Assembly: GCA_938038645.1 (NCBI GenBank)
Contig: CALHTA010000249.1
Span: 1 to 13,842, forward strand
Origin: an uncultured Thiotrichaceae bacterium
GTDB lineage: Bacteria > Pseudomonadota > Gammaproteobacteria > Thiotrichales > Thiotrichaceae
DNA: 13,842 bases
Direction of reading: 5' to 3'
Shown one piece after another: positions 1 to 7,362 of the stretch (within the stretch, counting starts at the first letter, position 1; each line of letters begins with the position of its first letter). The position numbers were made by a program, and so were the translations under genes. Under the pieces are notes generated by a model, which did not search any database, was not told the DNA's origin, and was given only the letters and a program-made list of their open reading frames with translations.

Positions 1-1091
1 TTAGACTTTAGGCTGTTAATTTGTTGAAGGAGGCGCTGCATATCAGGGTAGTTAGGTTTGAATAACTTAAGTTTTTCCTGATACTCGCTTTCTAGTGAAA
101 CCAATTGGCCTTTTAAGCTGGTGATGACTGGATTAGTAATCACTGTTGAAACAGAACCAGTGTTCTGCATTTCACGATAAATACTTTCCGCAGCTGTACG
201 TCGGATTTCAGCGTTTACTAGTGCTGCACTCAAGTTGTTTAGCTTTTGAACGTATCGAGATTGGCCTTCGTCAATGTTTAAGATACCGTTTTTGTTAGAG
301 TACTTTACTAGTTTCTCTTCAGCATCTTGCAAATTCTGGCGTGCTTTTTCAAGCTCTCGCTTAAGAAACTCCTTTGCATATTCCCCGGTTTCACTGCGAG
401 TGTCTATTTGCAGCTGAATAAAGTTGTTGATAACACTATTAACCGTTTGTTGAGCTTCTACAGGTGACGTGCCTTCAAAAAATATTTGAACTAAATGAGT
501 TTCGTTAATCGCTTGAATTTGTAGTTTATCGGCGAATAGATCAGTGATGTCTGTTTTAGGTTTTTCACTTCCTACGCCACCAATACCATCATCCGTCTCA
601 AAGTATTGAGCAAGATCTGGCAAGGCAAAGAATTCAAAAAATGGCTTCAATGCTTCAGGTGGATCGCCGGCTGAGCGCAAGCTTTCCTCAAGGTTTTCTT
701 GTTCAATGACTTTTAAGGCTAGCACTCTGCTCTTTAGCATTTCGTAGCGGGTGCGGAAAAAAGGATCTAATAAAGAATCAGTTCCGCTGGACCTCGCTTC
801 AGTTTGTCCGAAGCTGACAACTTGCGGGCCTTCTCGCTCAATTTGTATAGTGGCATTTGCAACATAAGATGGTTTAGTTGCAAATGTAAATAGCAGCGCA
901 AACATAACCGTGAACAAGGTTGTAAATAAAATAGTCCACTTACGTCTTCCGAGAATGGAAAATATGTCACGTATTGATAATTCTTTTTCAGGTACTGGGG
1001 CGGGGGGCTGCGAGTGCATAATAGCCGGAATATAAGGCTGTTGCACTTGGGGTATTCCACCTGTTTGATGTACCACCGGAACTGTTGACAT
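1..1091 (-). CDS. Polysaccharide co-polymerase / chain-length determinant (Wzz/GumC/Wzc family), N-terminal part, truncated by window edge
   Basis: The frame is open from an ATG at 1091-1089 to base 1 with no stop, giving about 363 residues of a longer protein. Residues 1-40 are a proline- and glutamine-rich cytoplasmic tail. A transmembrane helix spans roughly 52-71 (begins WTILFTT), followed by TKPSYVANATIQIE, the usual start of a Wzz-type periplasmic domain. A long charged helical region follows, with FKPNYPDMQRL near the window edge, the typical Wzc/GumC motif before the second membrane segment. In this family the protein sets chain length and couples Wzy polymerisation to export from the inner membrane. 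Whether a C-terminal tyrosine-kinase domain follows cannot be seen. A weak AGGA sits 8 bases before the ATG. The polymerase and flippase genes nearby support the role. Confidence 0.85.
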   Translation of the reverse strand, partial: MSTVPVVHQTGGIPQVQQPYIPAIMHSQPPAPVPEKELSIRDIFSILGRRKWTILFTTLFTVMFALLFTFATKPSYVANATIQIEREGPQVVSFGQTEARSSGTDSLLDPFFRTRYEMLKSRVLALKVIEQENLEESLRSAGDPPEALKPFFEFFALPDLAQYFETDDGIGGVGSEKPKTDITDLFADKLQIQAINETHLVQIFFEGTSPVEAQQTVNSVINNFIQLQIDTRSETGEYAKEFLKRELEKARQNLQDAEEKLVKYSNKNGILNIDEGQSRYVQKLNNLSAALVNAEIRRTAAESIYREMQNTGSVSTVITNPVITSLKGQLVSLESEYQEKLKLFKPNYPDMQRLLQQINSLKS

Positions 1092-1110
1092 GTTGTAATC
1101 CTGATTCTTT

Positions 1111-1116
1111 ATTATA
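1111..1116 (-). promoter_or_regulatory. Candidate -10 box upstream of the co-polymerase gene
   Basis: On the minus strand this reads TATAAT, an exact sigma-70 -10 match, 20 bases before the ATG at 1091. The hexamer 17 bases upstream, GAAACA, matches the -35 consensus at only three positions. A promoter here would leave a leader of about 13 bases. It would let the co-polymerase gene be transcribed separately from the gene upstream of it (171-base gap). Weak evidence. Confidence 0.3.
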
Positions 1117-1257
1117 GTTTCGCTGCAGAAATTTGTTTCCCTTGGGGAACGGGCTGCTAGTGAGTGCGAATTATTGTAGTAATCTGGGTGCTATGTTAAG
1201 AGTAACTGATGTGCACGTAAACGATTTCAAGATGAATGGATGAGCAATACCTATTCA

Positions 1258-1274
1258 CTCGACTAGGAGTCGAG
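1258..1274 (-). repeat. Perfect 7-bp inverted repeat spanning the stop codon of the hydrolase-like gene
   Basis: CTCGACT and AGTCGAG flank a 3-base loop. On the minus strand the TAG stop of the 1263-3116 gene begins in the loop and ends in the stem. No T-tract follows, so it is not a classical intrinsic terminator. It could be a 3' stem-loop stabilising or attenuating the transcript before the co-polymerase gene. Confidence 0.45.
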
Positions 1275-3116
1275 AAAGTTAATTCTCAACAGTATGGCGC
1301 TTATTGGTGCTGCGTCAGATTTGAGCAACAGATCCTGATTAGTCGTTTCATTATTAAACTTGGATCGGATCTTAAATGTTGCTGTTTTAATGCGATTATC
1401 ACCGGTTGTTCTTAAAGATCCACTAGCACCATCAGGAGTCTCAAGCCAAAGGTTGCTGACCGTATCATCTTTATAACTAACCTTAACTTCAACATTGCAC
1501 CCAGAAGCGCAGCGAATACGGGTTAGCTCGTCGTTTAGATTAAAACTGAATTGTTTACTTGAGCGTGCTGCATATTCATAGTCAACATTTCTTGGGAGAT
1601 AAAAACCTTGTCCCCATCGTTTATCGTCAACGGGTAGGCTGATACGCATGGCTGGTTTGCTGTCGCTCTCTTCGGTAATCCAGCGGCCATAAGAACGAAT
1701 TGCGGCTCCACCTTGAGATTGGCATTGTTTGTGTTCTGGGAATTCTTTTAGCCGAAAGTTTGCGACGTATCTTTCACCCAGCAATACAAAAGCATCTGGA
1801 GTGTCGAATGGTTGCTTACCTAGAGTTTTATCAAGGTAACGTAAAAAATCCTGTGTTTTGTAAACCGGATCAGCTGCTTTCTGCATAGCTTCTCCATGAA
1901 TAGTCATATAATTTCTCCGCATTTGTAACGCTCTTAGCGAGCTGGCAAAGAAGCGGTGAGCTTGGTTATTAATTCCACCATAAGTATCCCTAACCCAGTA
2001 ATAGTCGCCAAACTCTTCATTCTCAGTTCCCCAGTATCGATTAGCATATTGCTTAGCGACCTGTTCGTTCATATCTAAGGAACACGTGCCATTATTCGAT
2101 AGCTTGAGCTGCATTCCATAAACTTTATTGGTATATCGCATCCAGTGTTCAATTTGACCGTCGCGATTACCAATGCCTCGGCTTAAAGCATAGTTGGCGA
2201 TAGAAGACATTTTTGCGTTGTAAGGTATTGCGATGTCTTGCCAAGAAAATTGATCAAAGTTATTAAACACTAATTTAGACGCAGCTCCGCCAAACTCGTC
2301 GGCATACAAATCGATAATACGTTTAGTTGAACTTTCAAGAATCTCGGGAGTGAGGCCATATTGGTTTTGGGCATCTCTAAGCTCATCAGGCTTTAAGTTA
2401 AATTCTCCCCACCCATCCTTCTGAGAAAACTTTGTACAATCAACACGATATTGACCATCTGATATTCCAATTTGTACACCAACGATCTGTGGATATTGAT
2501 TGACCAGCTTAGCAATCTCCCTTACATAAGGCTTAAGTACTTTGATGTAGCTATCACGCCAAAAAATAATGGTTCCACGAGGGGTGACTTCTAGTTGTCT
2601 TAAGGCCCAATCTGGTGCCTCACATTTACCATAAGTTTCTAATCTTAGTAAGACTTGTTGTTGAGAGCGGTTACGCAATTGTGACTCTAGCTCGCTAAAA
2701 TCAAATTGATTCTGTTGTGGGTTAGTTTTGTCCCATCGAACCATATGGAAATCTGCGCGAATGTATTCTTCAGCACCTCTTGTTTCTGAGATTAAACCAC
2801 TTAAGTCGCTTCGTTGAGCATAGCTAGGGAGTCGCCAGTCAAAACCCGATACAACCTGTATCGAAGCGTCGGGTTGGATAGAGGTTGGTTTTGGCTGTTT
2901 TGACTGGGAAGTATCTGTTTTAGCTTGAGGCGCTGAAGCTTGGGGGCGCTTAGCTTTGTCATTACCAGCAACCTCTACTTTTTTCTCTGTATTACTGCTA
3001 AAAAGATTTTCGGAGAGCTGTTGATAAAACCGGTCGGGTAATAATAATGAAATGACAAGTAGTATGATGAATGCGCATAGAAAAAGAGCGAATAGTATTG
3101 TTTTAATTTTTTTCAT
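1263..3116 (-). CDS. Membrane-anchored periplasmic protein resembling a TIM-barrel glycoside hydrolase, exopolysaccharide-locus associated
   Basis: This 617-residue protein starts MKKIKTI, followed by a hydrophobic helix (about 7-27) with no clear signal-peptidase site, so it is probably tethered to the inner membrane and faces the periplasm. Residues 40-85 are a Lys/Gln/Pro/Ser-rich linker. Residues 88-410 look like a GH42/GH5-type barrel: GFDWRLPSYAQRSDL, YIRADFHMVRWD, VLLRLETYG, then IVGVQIGISDG (211-221), where clan-A enzymes usually carry the acid/base Glu after the strand, and WGTENEEF (362-369), a plausible nucleophile strand. Residues 485-617 look like a beta-sandwich. Six non-membrane cysteines (165, 227, 345, 465, 536, 540) suggest disulfides. 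Polysaccharide loci often carry a hydrolase that trims polymer or frees stalled chains; that role is inferred here. Fold assignment is by motif resemblance only and substrate is unknown. Confidence 0.6.
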   Translation of the reverse strand: MKKIKTILFALFLCAFIILLVISLLLPDRFYQQLSENLFSSNTEKKVEVAGNDKAKRPQASAPQAKTDTSQSKQPKPTSIQPDASIQVVSGFDWRLPSYAQRSDLSGLISETRGAEEYIRADFHMVRWDKTNPQQNQFDFSELESQLRNRSQQQVLLRLETYGKCEAPDWALRQLEVTPRGTIIFWRDSYIKVLKPYVREIAKLVNQYPQIVGVQIGISDGQYRVDCTKFSQKDGWGEFNLKPDELRDAQNQYGLTPEILESSTKRIIDLYADEFGGAASKLVFNNFDQFSWQDIAIPYNAKMSSIANYALSRGIGNRDGQIEHWMRYTNKVYGMQLKLSNNGTCSLDMNEQVAKQYANRYWGTENEEFGDYYWVRDTYGGINNQAHRFFASSLRALQMRRNYMTIHGEAMQKAADPVYKTQDFLRYLDKTLGKQPFDTPDAFVLLGERYVANFRLKEFPEHKQCQSQGGAAIRSYGRWITEESDSKPAMRISLPVDDKRWGQGFYLPRNVDYEYAARSSKQFSFNLNDELTRIRCASGCNVEVKVSYKDDTVSNLWLETPDGASGSLRTTGDNRIKTATFKIRSKFNNETTNQDLLLKSDAAPISAILLRINFLDS

Positions 3117-3128
3117 ACTTAAAGATTA

Positions 3129-3157
3129 TTGTTTGTCATTGTACCTTCAAATATAAG
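3129..3157 (+). promoter_or_regulatory. Candidate sigma-70 promoter for the wzy-wzx pair
   Basis: TTGTTT (3129-3134) and TATAAG (3152-3157) are separated by 17 bases. The -10 matches five of six consensus bases and the -35 three of six. Transcription would start near 3164, next to a small palindrome, AGTGA-A-TCACT (3163-3173), which could be an operator. With the ATG at 3333 the leader would be about 170 bases long. Confidence 0.35.
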
Positions 3158-3220
3158 TGTGAAGTGAATCACTAAGATATTTCAATTAAACCAATGGTTG
3201 CTAATTCACGATAACTTGTC

Positions 3221-3307
3221 GGATGATGAACCATCCTTCTGGAATATTGGATACTCTATCCTCTGTTTCGCTTATGTTAGTTGGCGATGGGTTAGAGTAG
3301 TCGCCAA
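3221..3307 (+). promoter_or_regulatory. Possible structured 5' leader: three successive inverted repeats before the polymerase gene
   Basis: Three inverted repeats lie in a row: GGATG/CATCC (3221-3236), GGATA/TATCC with a 3-base loop (3249-3261), and TTGGCGA/TCGCCAA with a 13-base loop (3281-3307). The last ends 25 bases before the ATG at 3333. No known riboswitch, JUMPstart or ops element was recognised. The two 5-bp stems could be chance; the 7-bp one is less likely to be. Confidence 0.3.
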
Positions 3308-3332
3308 GCTTCTACTTTTGTGCAAAAAAATA

Positions 3333-4574
3333 ATGATAAACACAAATACATCAGGTCTTGTTAATAGCGATCCTTTCCATTCAGGGCGGCCTAGAATGGG
3401 TGTTGTTCACAGAGTGACCTGGTACTTTCTGCTGCTAATGATATTTTTGATTCCTTGGGGAGAAGGAGTTTACGACGGTCTAGCGAAAGTGGTCGCTATG
3501 CCGACATTAGGGCTCAGCTTGGTCATGCTGGTTTTGGAGGGTACACACCGCAATTACTCCTTGTTTAATTTATTTGCCATTATGCTTGGCGGTTGGTACC
3601 TAGTGGGCATCTGGTGGTCGCCGATCCCTGAAGAATCAACCGGTATTTTACAAACCTACATCATGCTTATACTGATGTCGCTAATGTTTACTTATCTCAT
3701 TAGCGATGAGTATAAATTTCGTGGGGCATATCAAGCTTACGTAATAGGTTGCTTTTTTGCGACAGGAATTATTTTTTACAATTATTTGAATGGTATCGAG
3801 GGTCCTTATTACCAGCGTTATACCGTTGAAAATATTGAAACTGATAATATGGCAATTCTGTTAGCCTTTGGAATTCCCATGGGTGTATGGCTCTATACTC
3901 AAGCAAAACACTGGACAATAAAATTAATTAACTTGGCAGCAGTTCCAGTCATTTTTTACGGAATATTTCTGACAGGCACTCGAACAGGTTTGGTTTGTGG
4001 GACTATTGGGTTAATGTATTTAGCTTTTACCCAGCGAAGAGCCTCATTTAATCTTAAGCTGATCTACATAGGCATCGTTATCGGTTTGGCAGTTGCTGTG
4101 ATTAGCCTTGCTCCAAAAGCTTCAGTAGAGCGAATATTTTCTATTGGCGAAGCAGTAGCTTCAGGAGATCTGAATCATCGTGAGGTTATTTGGCAGCATA
4201 CACTTAGTGTTTGGGCAAATAATCCGTTTTTGGGCAGTGGCACCGGCGCATTGGGTCACGCGCTTAACCCTTATTCTATAAATTTTAAATGGGCGCATAA
4301 TGCATACGTTCAGATTTTAGGTGAAAATGGCATCATTGGACTAACGATCTATCTACTGATGATATTTAGCCTGCTCTATTACGCACTTAAGTGCCAAATA
4401 GAAACGAAGTTCTTCCTTCTGACTCTGTGGTTTACGATATTCATATCGCAGATGACTTTGCATTCTCAAAACTTAAAAGAAGTTTGGTTTGTGTGGTCTG
4501 TTATTGGAGTACATGGTTTTTATTACTCCAAGAAAACAGCATGGCAGCGACAACTAATAAACAATAATAAATAG
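3333..4574 (+). CDS. O-antigen ligase / Wzy-type polysaccharide polymerase (O-antigen ligase family membrane protein)
   Basis: This 413-residue polytopic inner-membrane protein has about 10-12 hydrophobic segments. Family signs are LTGTRTG (R217) before a long membrane helix, the periplasmic segment LNHREVIW (R283), and FLGSGTGALGH followed by WAHNAYVQILGENGIIG (H322), the typical HN-x-Y-x(4)-E-x-G-x(2)-G signature of the Wzy_C/WaaL family. Such proteins polymerise lipid-linked repeat units or ligate polymer to an acceptor on the periplasmic face. With a flippase 10 bases downstream and a co-polymerase nearby, polymerase is the likelier job, but the family motif does not separate the two. I chose ATG 3333 over the in-frame TTG at 3198 because the extra 45 residues look unrelated to the family; ATG 3396 is another option. 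No start has a good Shine-Dalgarno site. Confidence 0.8.
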   Translation: MINTNTSGLVNSDPFHSGRPRMGVVHRVTWYFLLLMIFLIPWGEGVYDGLAKVVAMPTLGLSLVMLVLEGTHRNYSLFNLFAIMLGGWYLVGIWWSPIPEESTGILQTYIMLILMSLMFTYLISDEYKFRGAYQAYVIGCFFATGIIFYNYLNGIEGPYYQRYTVENIETDNMAILLAFGIPMGVWLYTQAKHWTIKLINLAAVPVIFYGIFLTGTRTGLVCGTIGLMYLAFTQRRASFNLKLIYIGIVIGLAVAVISLAPKASVERIFSIGEAVASGDLNHREVIWQHTLSVWANNPFLGSGTGALGHALNPYSINFKWAHNAYVQILGENGIIGLTIYLLMIFSLLYYALKCQIETKFFLLTLWFTIFISQMTLHSQNLKEVWFVWSVIGVHGFYYSKKTAWQRQLINNNK

Positions 4575-4584
4575 AGCATCAGTC

Positions 4585-6000
4585 ATGTTATTTAAAAATA
4601 GCGGTATATATGTACTTGCTAAAATTGTGCCCGGTGTCATGGCGTTTGTAGCGCTTTCGGTCTACACGCATTTGCTGACACCACAACAGTATGGCGTTTA
4701 TACGCTTATGTTTTCTGCCGCATTATTTTTGCATAGTGCATTATTTAACTGGTTACCAGTTGGTGCAATGCGTTTTTGGCCGGGTGGAACTTTCAGTAAC
4801 CAAGCGTTTATTTCCACTCTCGGTGTATTGTACCTTAGATTGTTCATACCCCTTGCGCTTTTAGGTGTCGCTTTGTTTTTCTATCTTGGAGAGAGCTACT
4901 ATTCAGAAATTTCTTCAGGGTTTTTACTGTTAACAGGTTTTACTGTTTTGATGATCGGGCAGCAGCTGCAATCAGCACAAATGTTGCCTGGCCGCTATGC
5001 TTTGATGACAATTTGCTATGCATTACTCGCATTAACATTGGGCTCATCTATGGCTTACTTTGGATATGGTCCAGTCGGGGTTGTTCTAGGAACAGCTACT
5101 GGCATGTTAGTACCAGCAGTAATAATAAGCGCAAAAAGCTGGGCGATGTTTGATAAGACGTTATACACGCCGGAGCTAACTAGGAAATTATTGATTTATG
5201 GCACTCCGCTGGCTGCTTCTTTCTTCTTGGATGAAATTGCTAATTTATCAGACAGATACATGCTCGCATTATTAATCGATGAGGCTGAGGCAGGAAAGTA
5301 TTCTGTTGGTTACGATTTGGCCGGCAATACCATCATGATGATTATGAATGCGATCAACCTAGCAGCGTACCCAATGATTGTTAAGTTGTTGGACACTAAA
5401 GGAAAAGAGGCTGCGCTAGAGTATTTCAATACTTATGTGATCCTGCTGTTAAGCATTTCGATTCCTGCAGTCGTTGGTTTATCTTTGGTTGGGCCGGGTT
5501 TAGCGTCTTTAGTCATTGGTGAAGAATATCAAGAGGCTGTTGTTTTGATACTCCCTTGGGTTGCCAGTGCTATTTTCTTTATGGGCCTTGGAGCATTTTA
5601 TTTGCATCTACCTTTTCAGTTAGGCAATAAGAACGGCGGTATTTTTAAAATTGGTATTTATACCGCTTTAATCAACTTGACGTTAAATTTCTGGCTTATT
5701 CCAGAAATGGGTATGCTTGGAGCGGCAATCGCTACCTTAGCTTCCTTTGCTATTAGCAGCGCATTAGGCGTGTTTTATGCAAGAAATGTTTTTCCTTTAC
5801 CATTTCCTGCTAAAGAAGTTTTGAAAATAATCATTGCCGCTGCATTTATGGGTATCTGCCTTTGGGTAGTTAAAGATGAGCGCGGATGGCTTTGGTTATG
5901 CGGACAGATGTTTATTGGTCTTGGAAGTTATGGTTTGGCAACCTATCTGCTCAACACCGGTGGTATCAAGCAGATAGTGGCAGCCCATTACGCCAGATAA
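4585..6000 (+). CDS. Wzx-type polysaccharide flippase (MOP superfamily)
   Basis: This 471-residue integral membrane protein has about 12-14 hydrophobic segments across its whole length, the usual size for Wzx. The N-terminus, with KIVPGVMAFVALSVYTHLL then TPQQYGVYTL, is the characteristic start of the polysaccharide-biosynthesis flippase family. Near the middle, DEIANLSDRYML matches the conserved region before the central helices. Such proteins move undecaprenyl-diphosphate-linked repeat units across the inner membrane for polymerisation by Wzy. The gene starts 10 bases after the polymerase stop, so the two are surely cotranscribed. Its last 13 bases overlap the 3' end of the aminopeptidase gene on the opposite strand, and no intrinsic terminator is visible at that junction. 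Confidence 0.85.
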   Translation: MLFKNSGIYVLAKIVPGVMAFVALSVYTHLLTPQQYGVYTLMFSAALFLHSALFNWLPVGAMRFWPGGTFSNQAFISTLGVLYLRLFIPLALLGVALFFYLGESYYSEISSGFLLLTGFTVLMIGQQLQSAQMLPGRYALMTICYALLALTLGSSMAYFGYGPVGVVLGTATGMLVPAVIISAKSWAMFDKTLYTPELTRKLLIYGTPLAASFFLDEIANLSDRYMLALLIDEAEAGKYSVGYDLAGNTIMMIMNAINLAAYPMIVKLLDTKGKEAALEYFNTYVILLLSISIPAVVGLSLVGPGLASLVIGEEYQEAVVLILPWVASAIFFMGLGAFYLHLPFQLGNKNGGIFKIGIYTALINLTLNFWLIPEMGMLGAAIATLASFAISSALGVFYARNVFPLPFPAKEVLKIIIAAAFMGICLWVVKDERGWLWLCGQMFIGLGSYGLATYLLNTGGIKQIVAAHYAR

Positions 6001-7358
6001 CGATCTTGTAGATAATCAAACATAGTAAAAAGACCCATGGCTTCTCCGCCAATGGGCCTGCCTGGTCGTTCTCTAATGTTGAACGCCATTAAGTCGATGT
6101 GTGCCCATGGGATGTCTTTAGCGACAAACTCATTTAAATAAAGCGCTGCGGTAATAGCACCGCCATAACCACTTTTTGAATTCACCATATCAGCAACGGT
6201 GCTTTTTAAGTTACTTAAGTAAGGTTTATGAAGTGGCAGTTGCCAAATCAATTCCTCACTAGTCATTGATTGATCATGAATGTCGCGTGCCAAATAATAG
6301 TCATTGCTAAATAAAACGGGAACTTCGGTGCCAAGTGCAACCCTAGCCGCACCGGTCAGTGTGGCGAAATCAATAATCAAGTCCGGAGACTTTTCACAGG
6401 CAAGTGTCAGTGCGTCGCAAAGTACTAAGCGTCCTTCAGCATCCGTATTATCAATTTCAACGCTAATCCCACTGCGCGTAGTAATAATATCGCCTGGTCT
6501 AAATGCATCACCAGAAATTGCATTATCAACGGCAGGAATTAACACTTCTAAAAAGACCGGTAGCTTAAAGGCCATGACCAGCTTGGCTAGGCCAAGCACG
6601 TGCGCTGCCCCCCCCATGTCTTTTTTCATTTGCCTCATGGAGCTAGAGCCTTTTATGTCTAATCCACCAGTATCGAAGCAAACCCCTTTACCGACGAGAG
6701 TGAGTTTGCTGTCATCAGGGTCTCCCCACGTAAGTGAAAGCAGTCTTGGGGCATGATCACTCGCTCGCCCTACGGCATGGATCGTAGGAAAGTTCTTAGT
6801 CAATAAGTCGTCACCGACAATTTCATCAAACTCTGCTTGATAATCACTGGCTAAAGTTTGAAGCTCCTGAGAAAGGTGCTCGGGCATCATGTGGTTTGCC
6901 GGAAGATTGATCAAGTCACGAACGGTACATAGCGAGTCATAAAATGCCATAACGACCGTTTTCATTGAATCCGGTAAATGCAGTAGGGCTTGATGGTTGT
7001 CATTGTGTACAAAGTGGTCAAACTGATAGCTTCCTAAGCCCCAGCCAATTAAAGCTTGCGTTTGCTCCGCCTCACTCCAATTACAATGTAGCTGATAGCG
7101 GGTGGCGGGGAGTTTGCTAGGAAGACCAGCGATAGACCAGCGACGTTCTCCTGTTTCTGCTACTCCTACCAATACCTCAACTAACTCTCCATTTTCATTG
7201 CTGATTAAGCAATGCTCACCTTCTTCAGCATGAAATTCGCTCTGACTAATCCAGTTGGAGACGGCTGGTTTGGAGTGAGTCATTAGCGCGTCTAATTGGC
7301 TTTTAGCAACAGGGGTTAAAGGGATGTAGCTGTGCTTGATATCGCTGGAGTATGGCAT
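5988..7358 (-). CDS. Leucyl aminopeptidase family protein (peptidase family M17)
   Basis: This 456-residue cytosolic metallopeptidase removes N-terminal residues from peptides. The M17 catalytic domain is intact: GKGVCFDTGG (K224, D229), catalytic K236, KKDMGG (D247), and NTDAEGRL (D306, E308, R310). The spacing of these residues equals that of E. coli PepA (K282, D287, K294, D305, D364, E366, R368), so the two-metal site should be complete. It is shorter than PepA (503 residues), with a divergent N-terminal domain, like many secondary M17 enzymes, so I do not call it PepA. It is last in an operon behind the Nudix gene (4-base gap), with an AGGAG ribosome site inside the Nudix 3' end. Its own 3' end overlaps the convergent flippase gene by 13 bases. 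Confidence 0.9.
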   Translation of the reverse strand: MPYSSDIKHSYIPLTPVAKSQLDALMTHSKPAVSNWISQSEFHAEEGEHCLISNENGELVEVLVGVAETGERRWSIAGLPSKLPATRYQLHCNWSEAEQTQALIGWGLGSYQFDHFVHNDNHQALLHLPDSMKTVVMAFYDSLCTVRDLINLPANHMMPEHLSQELQTLASDYQAEFDEIVGDDLLTKNFPTIHAVGRASDHAPRLLSLTWGDPDDSKLTLVGKGVCFDTGGLDIKGSSSMRQMKKDMGGAAHVLGLAKLVMAFKLPVFLEVLIPAVDNAISGDAFRPGDIITTRSGISVEIDNTDAEGRLVLCDALTLACEKSPDLIIDFATLTGAARVALGTEVPVLFSNDYYLARDIHDQSMTSEELIWQLPLHKPYLSNLKSTVADMVNSKSGYGGAITAALYLNEFVAKDIPWAHIDLMAFNIRERPGRPIGGEAMGLFTMFDYLQDRYLA

Positions 7359-7362
7359 GGTT

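Noticed and set aside
767..1060. A 97-codon open frame on the minus strand
   Set aside because: It lies out of frame inside the co-polymerase gene, which is open from 1091 to the window edge with a clear Wzz-type protein. The overlapping frame has no recognisable features.
3198..3332. An N-terminal extension of the polymerase gene from TTG 3198
   Set aside because: It uses a rare start without a ribosome site, adds 45 residues unlike the family, and lies over a plausible promoter leader with inverted repeats. ATG 3333 is more likely.
6304..6756. A 150-codon plus-strand open frame
   Set aside because: It is antisense to the catalytic domain of the aminopeptidase, whose metal-ligand spacing is fully conserved. 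The antisense product is Ser/Ala/Pro-rich low-complexity sequence.
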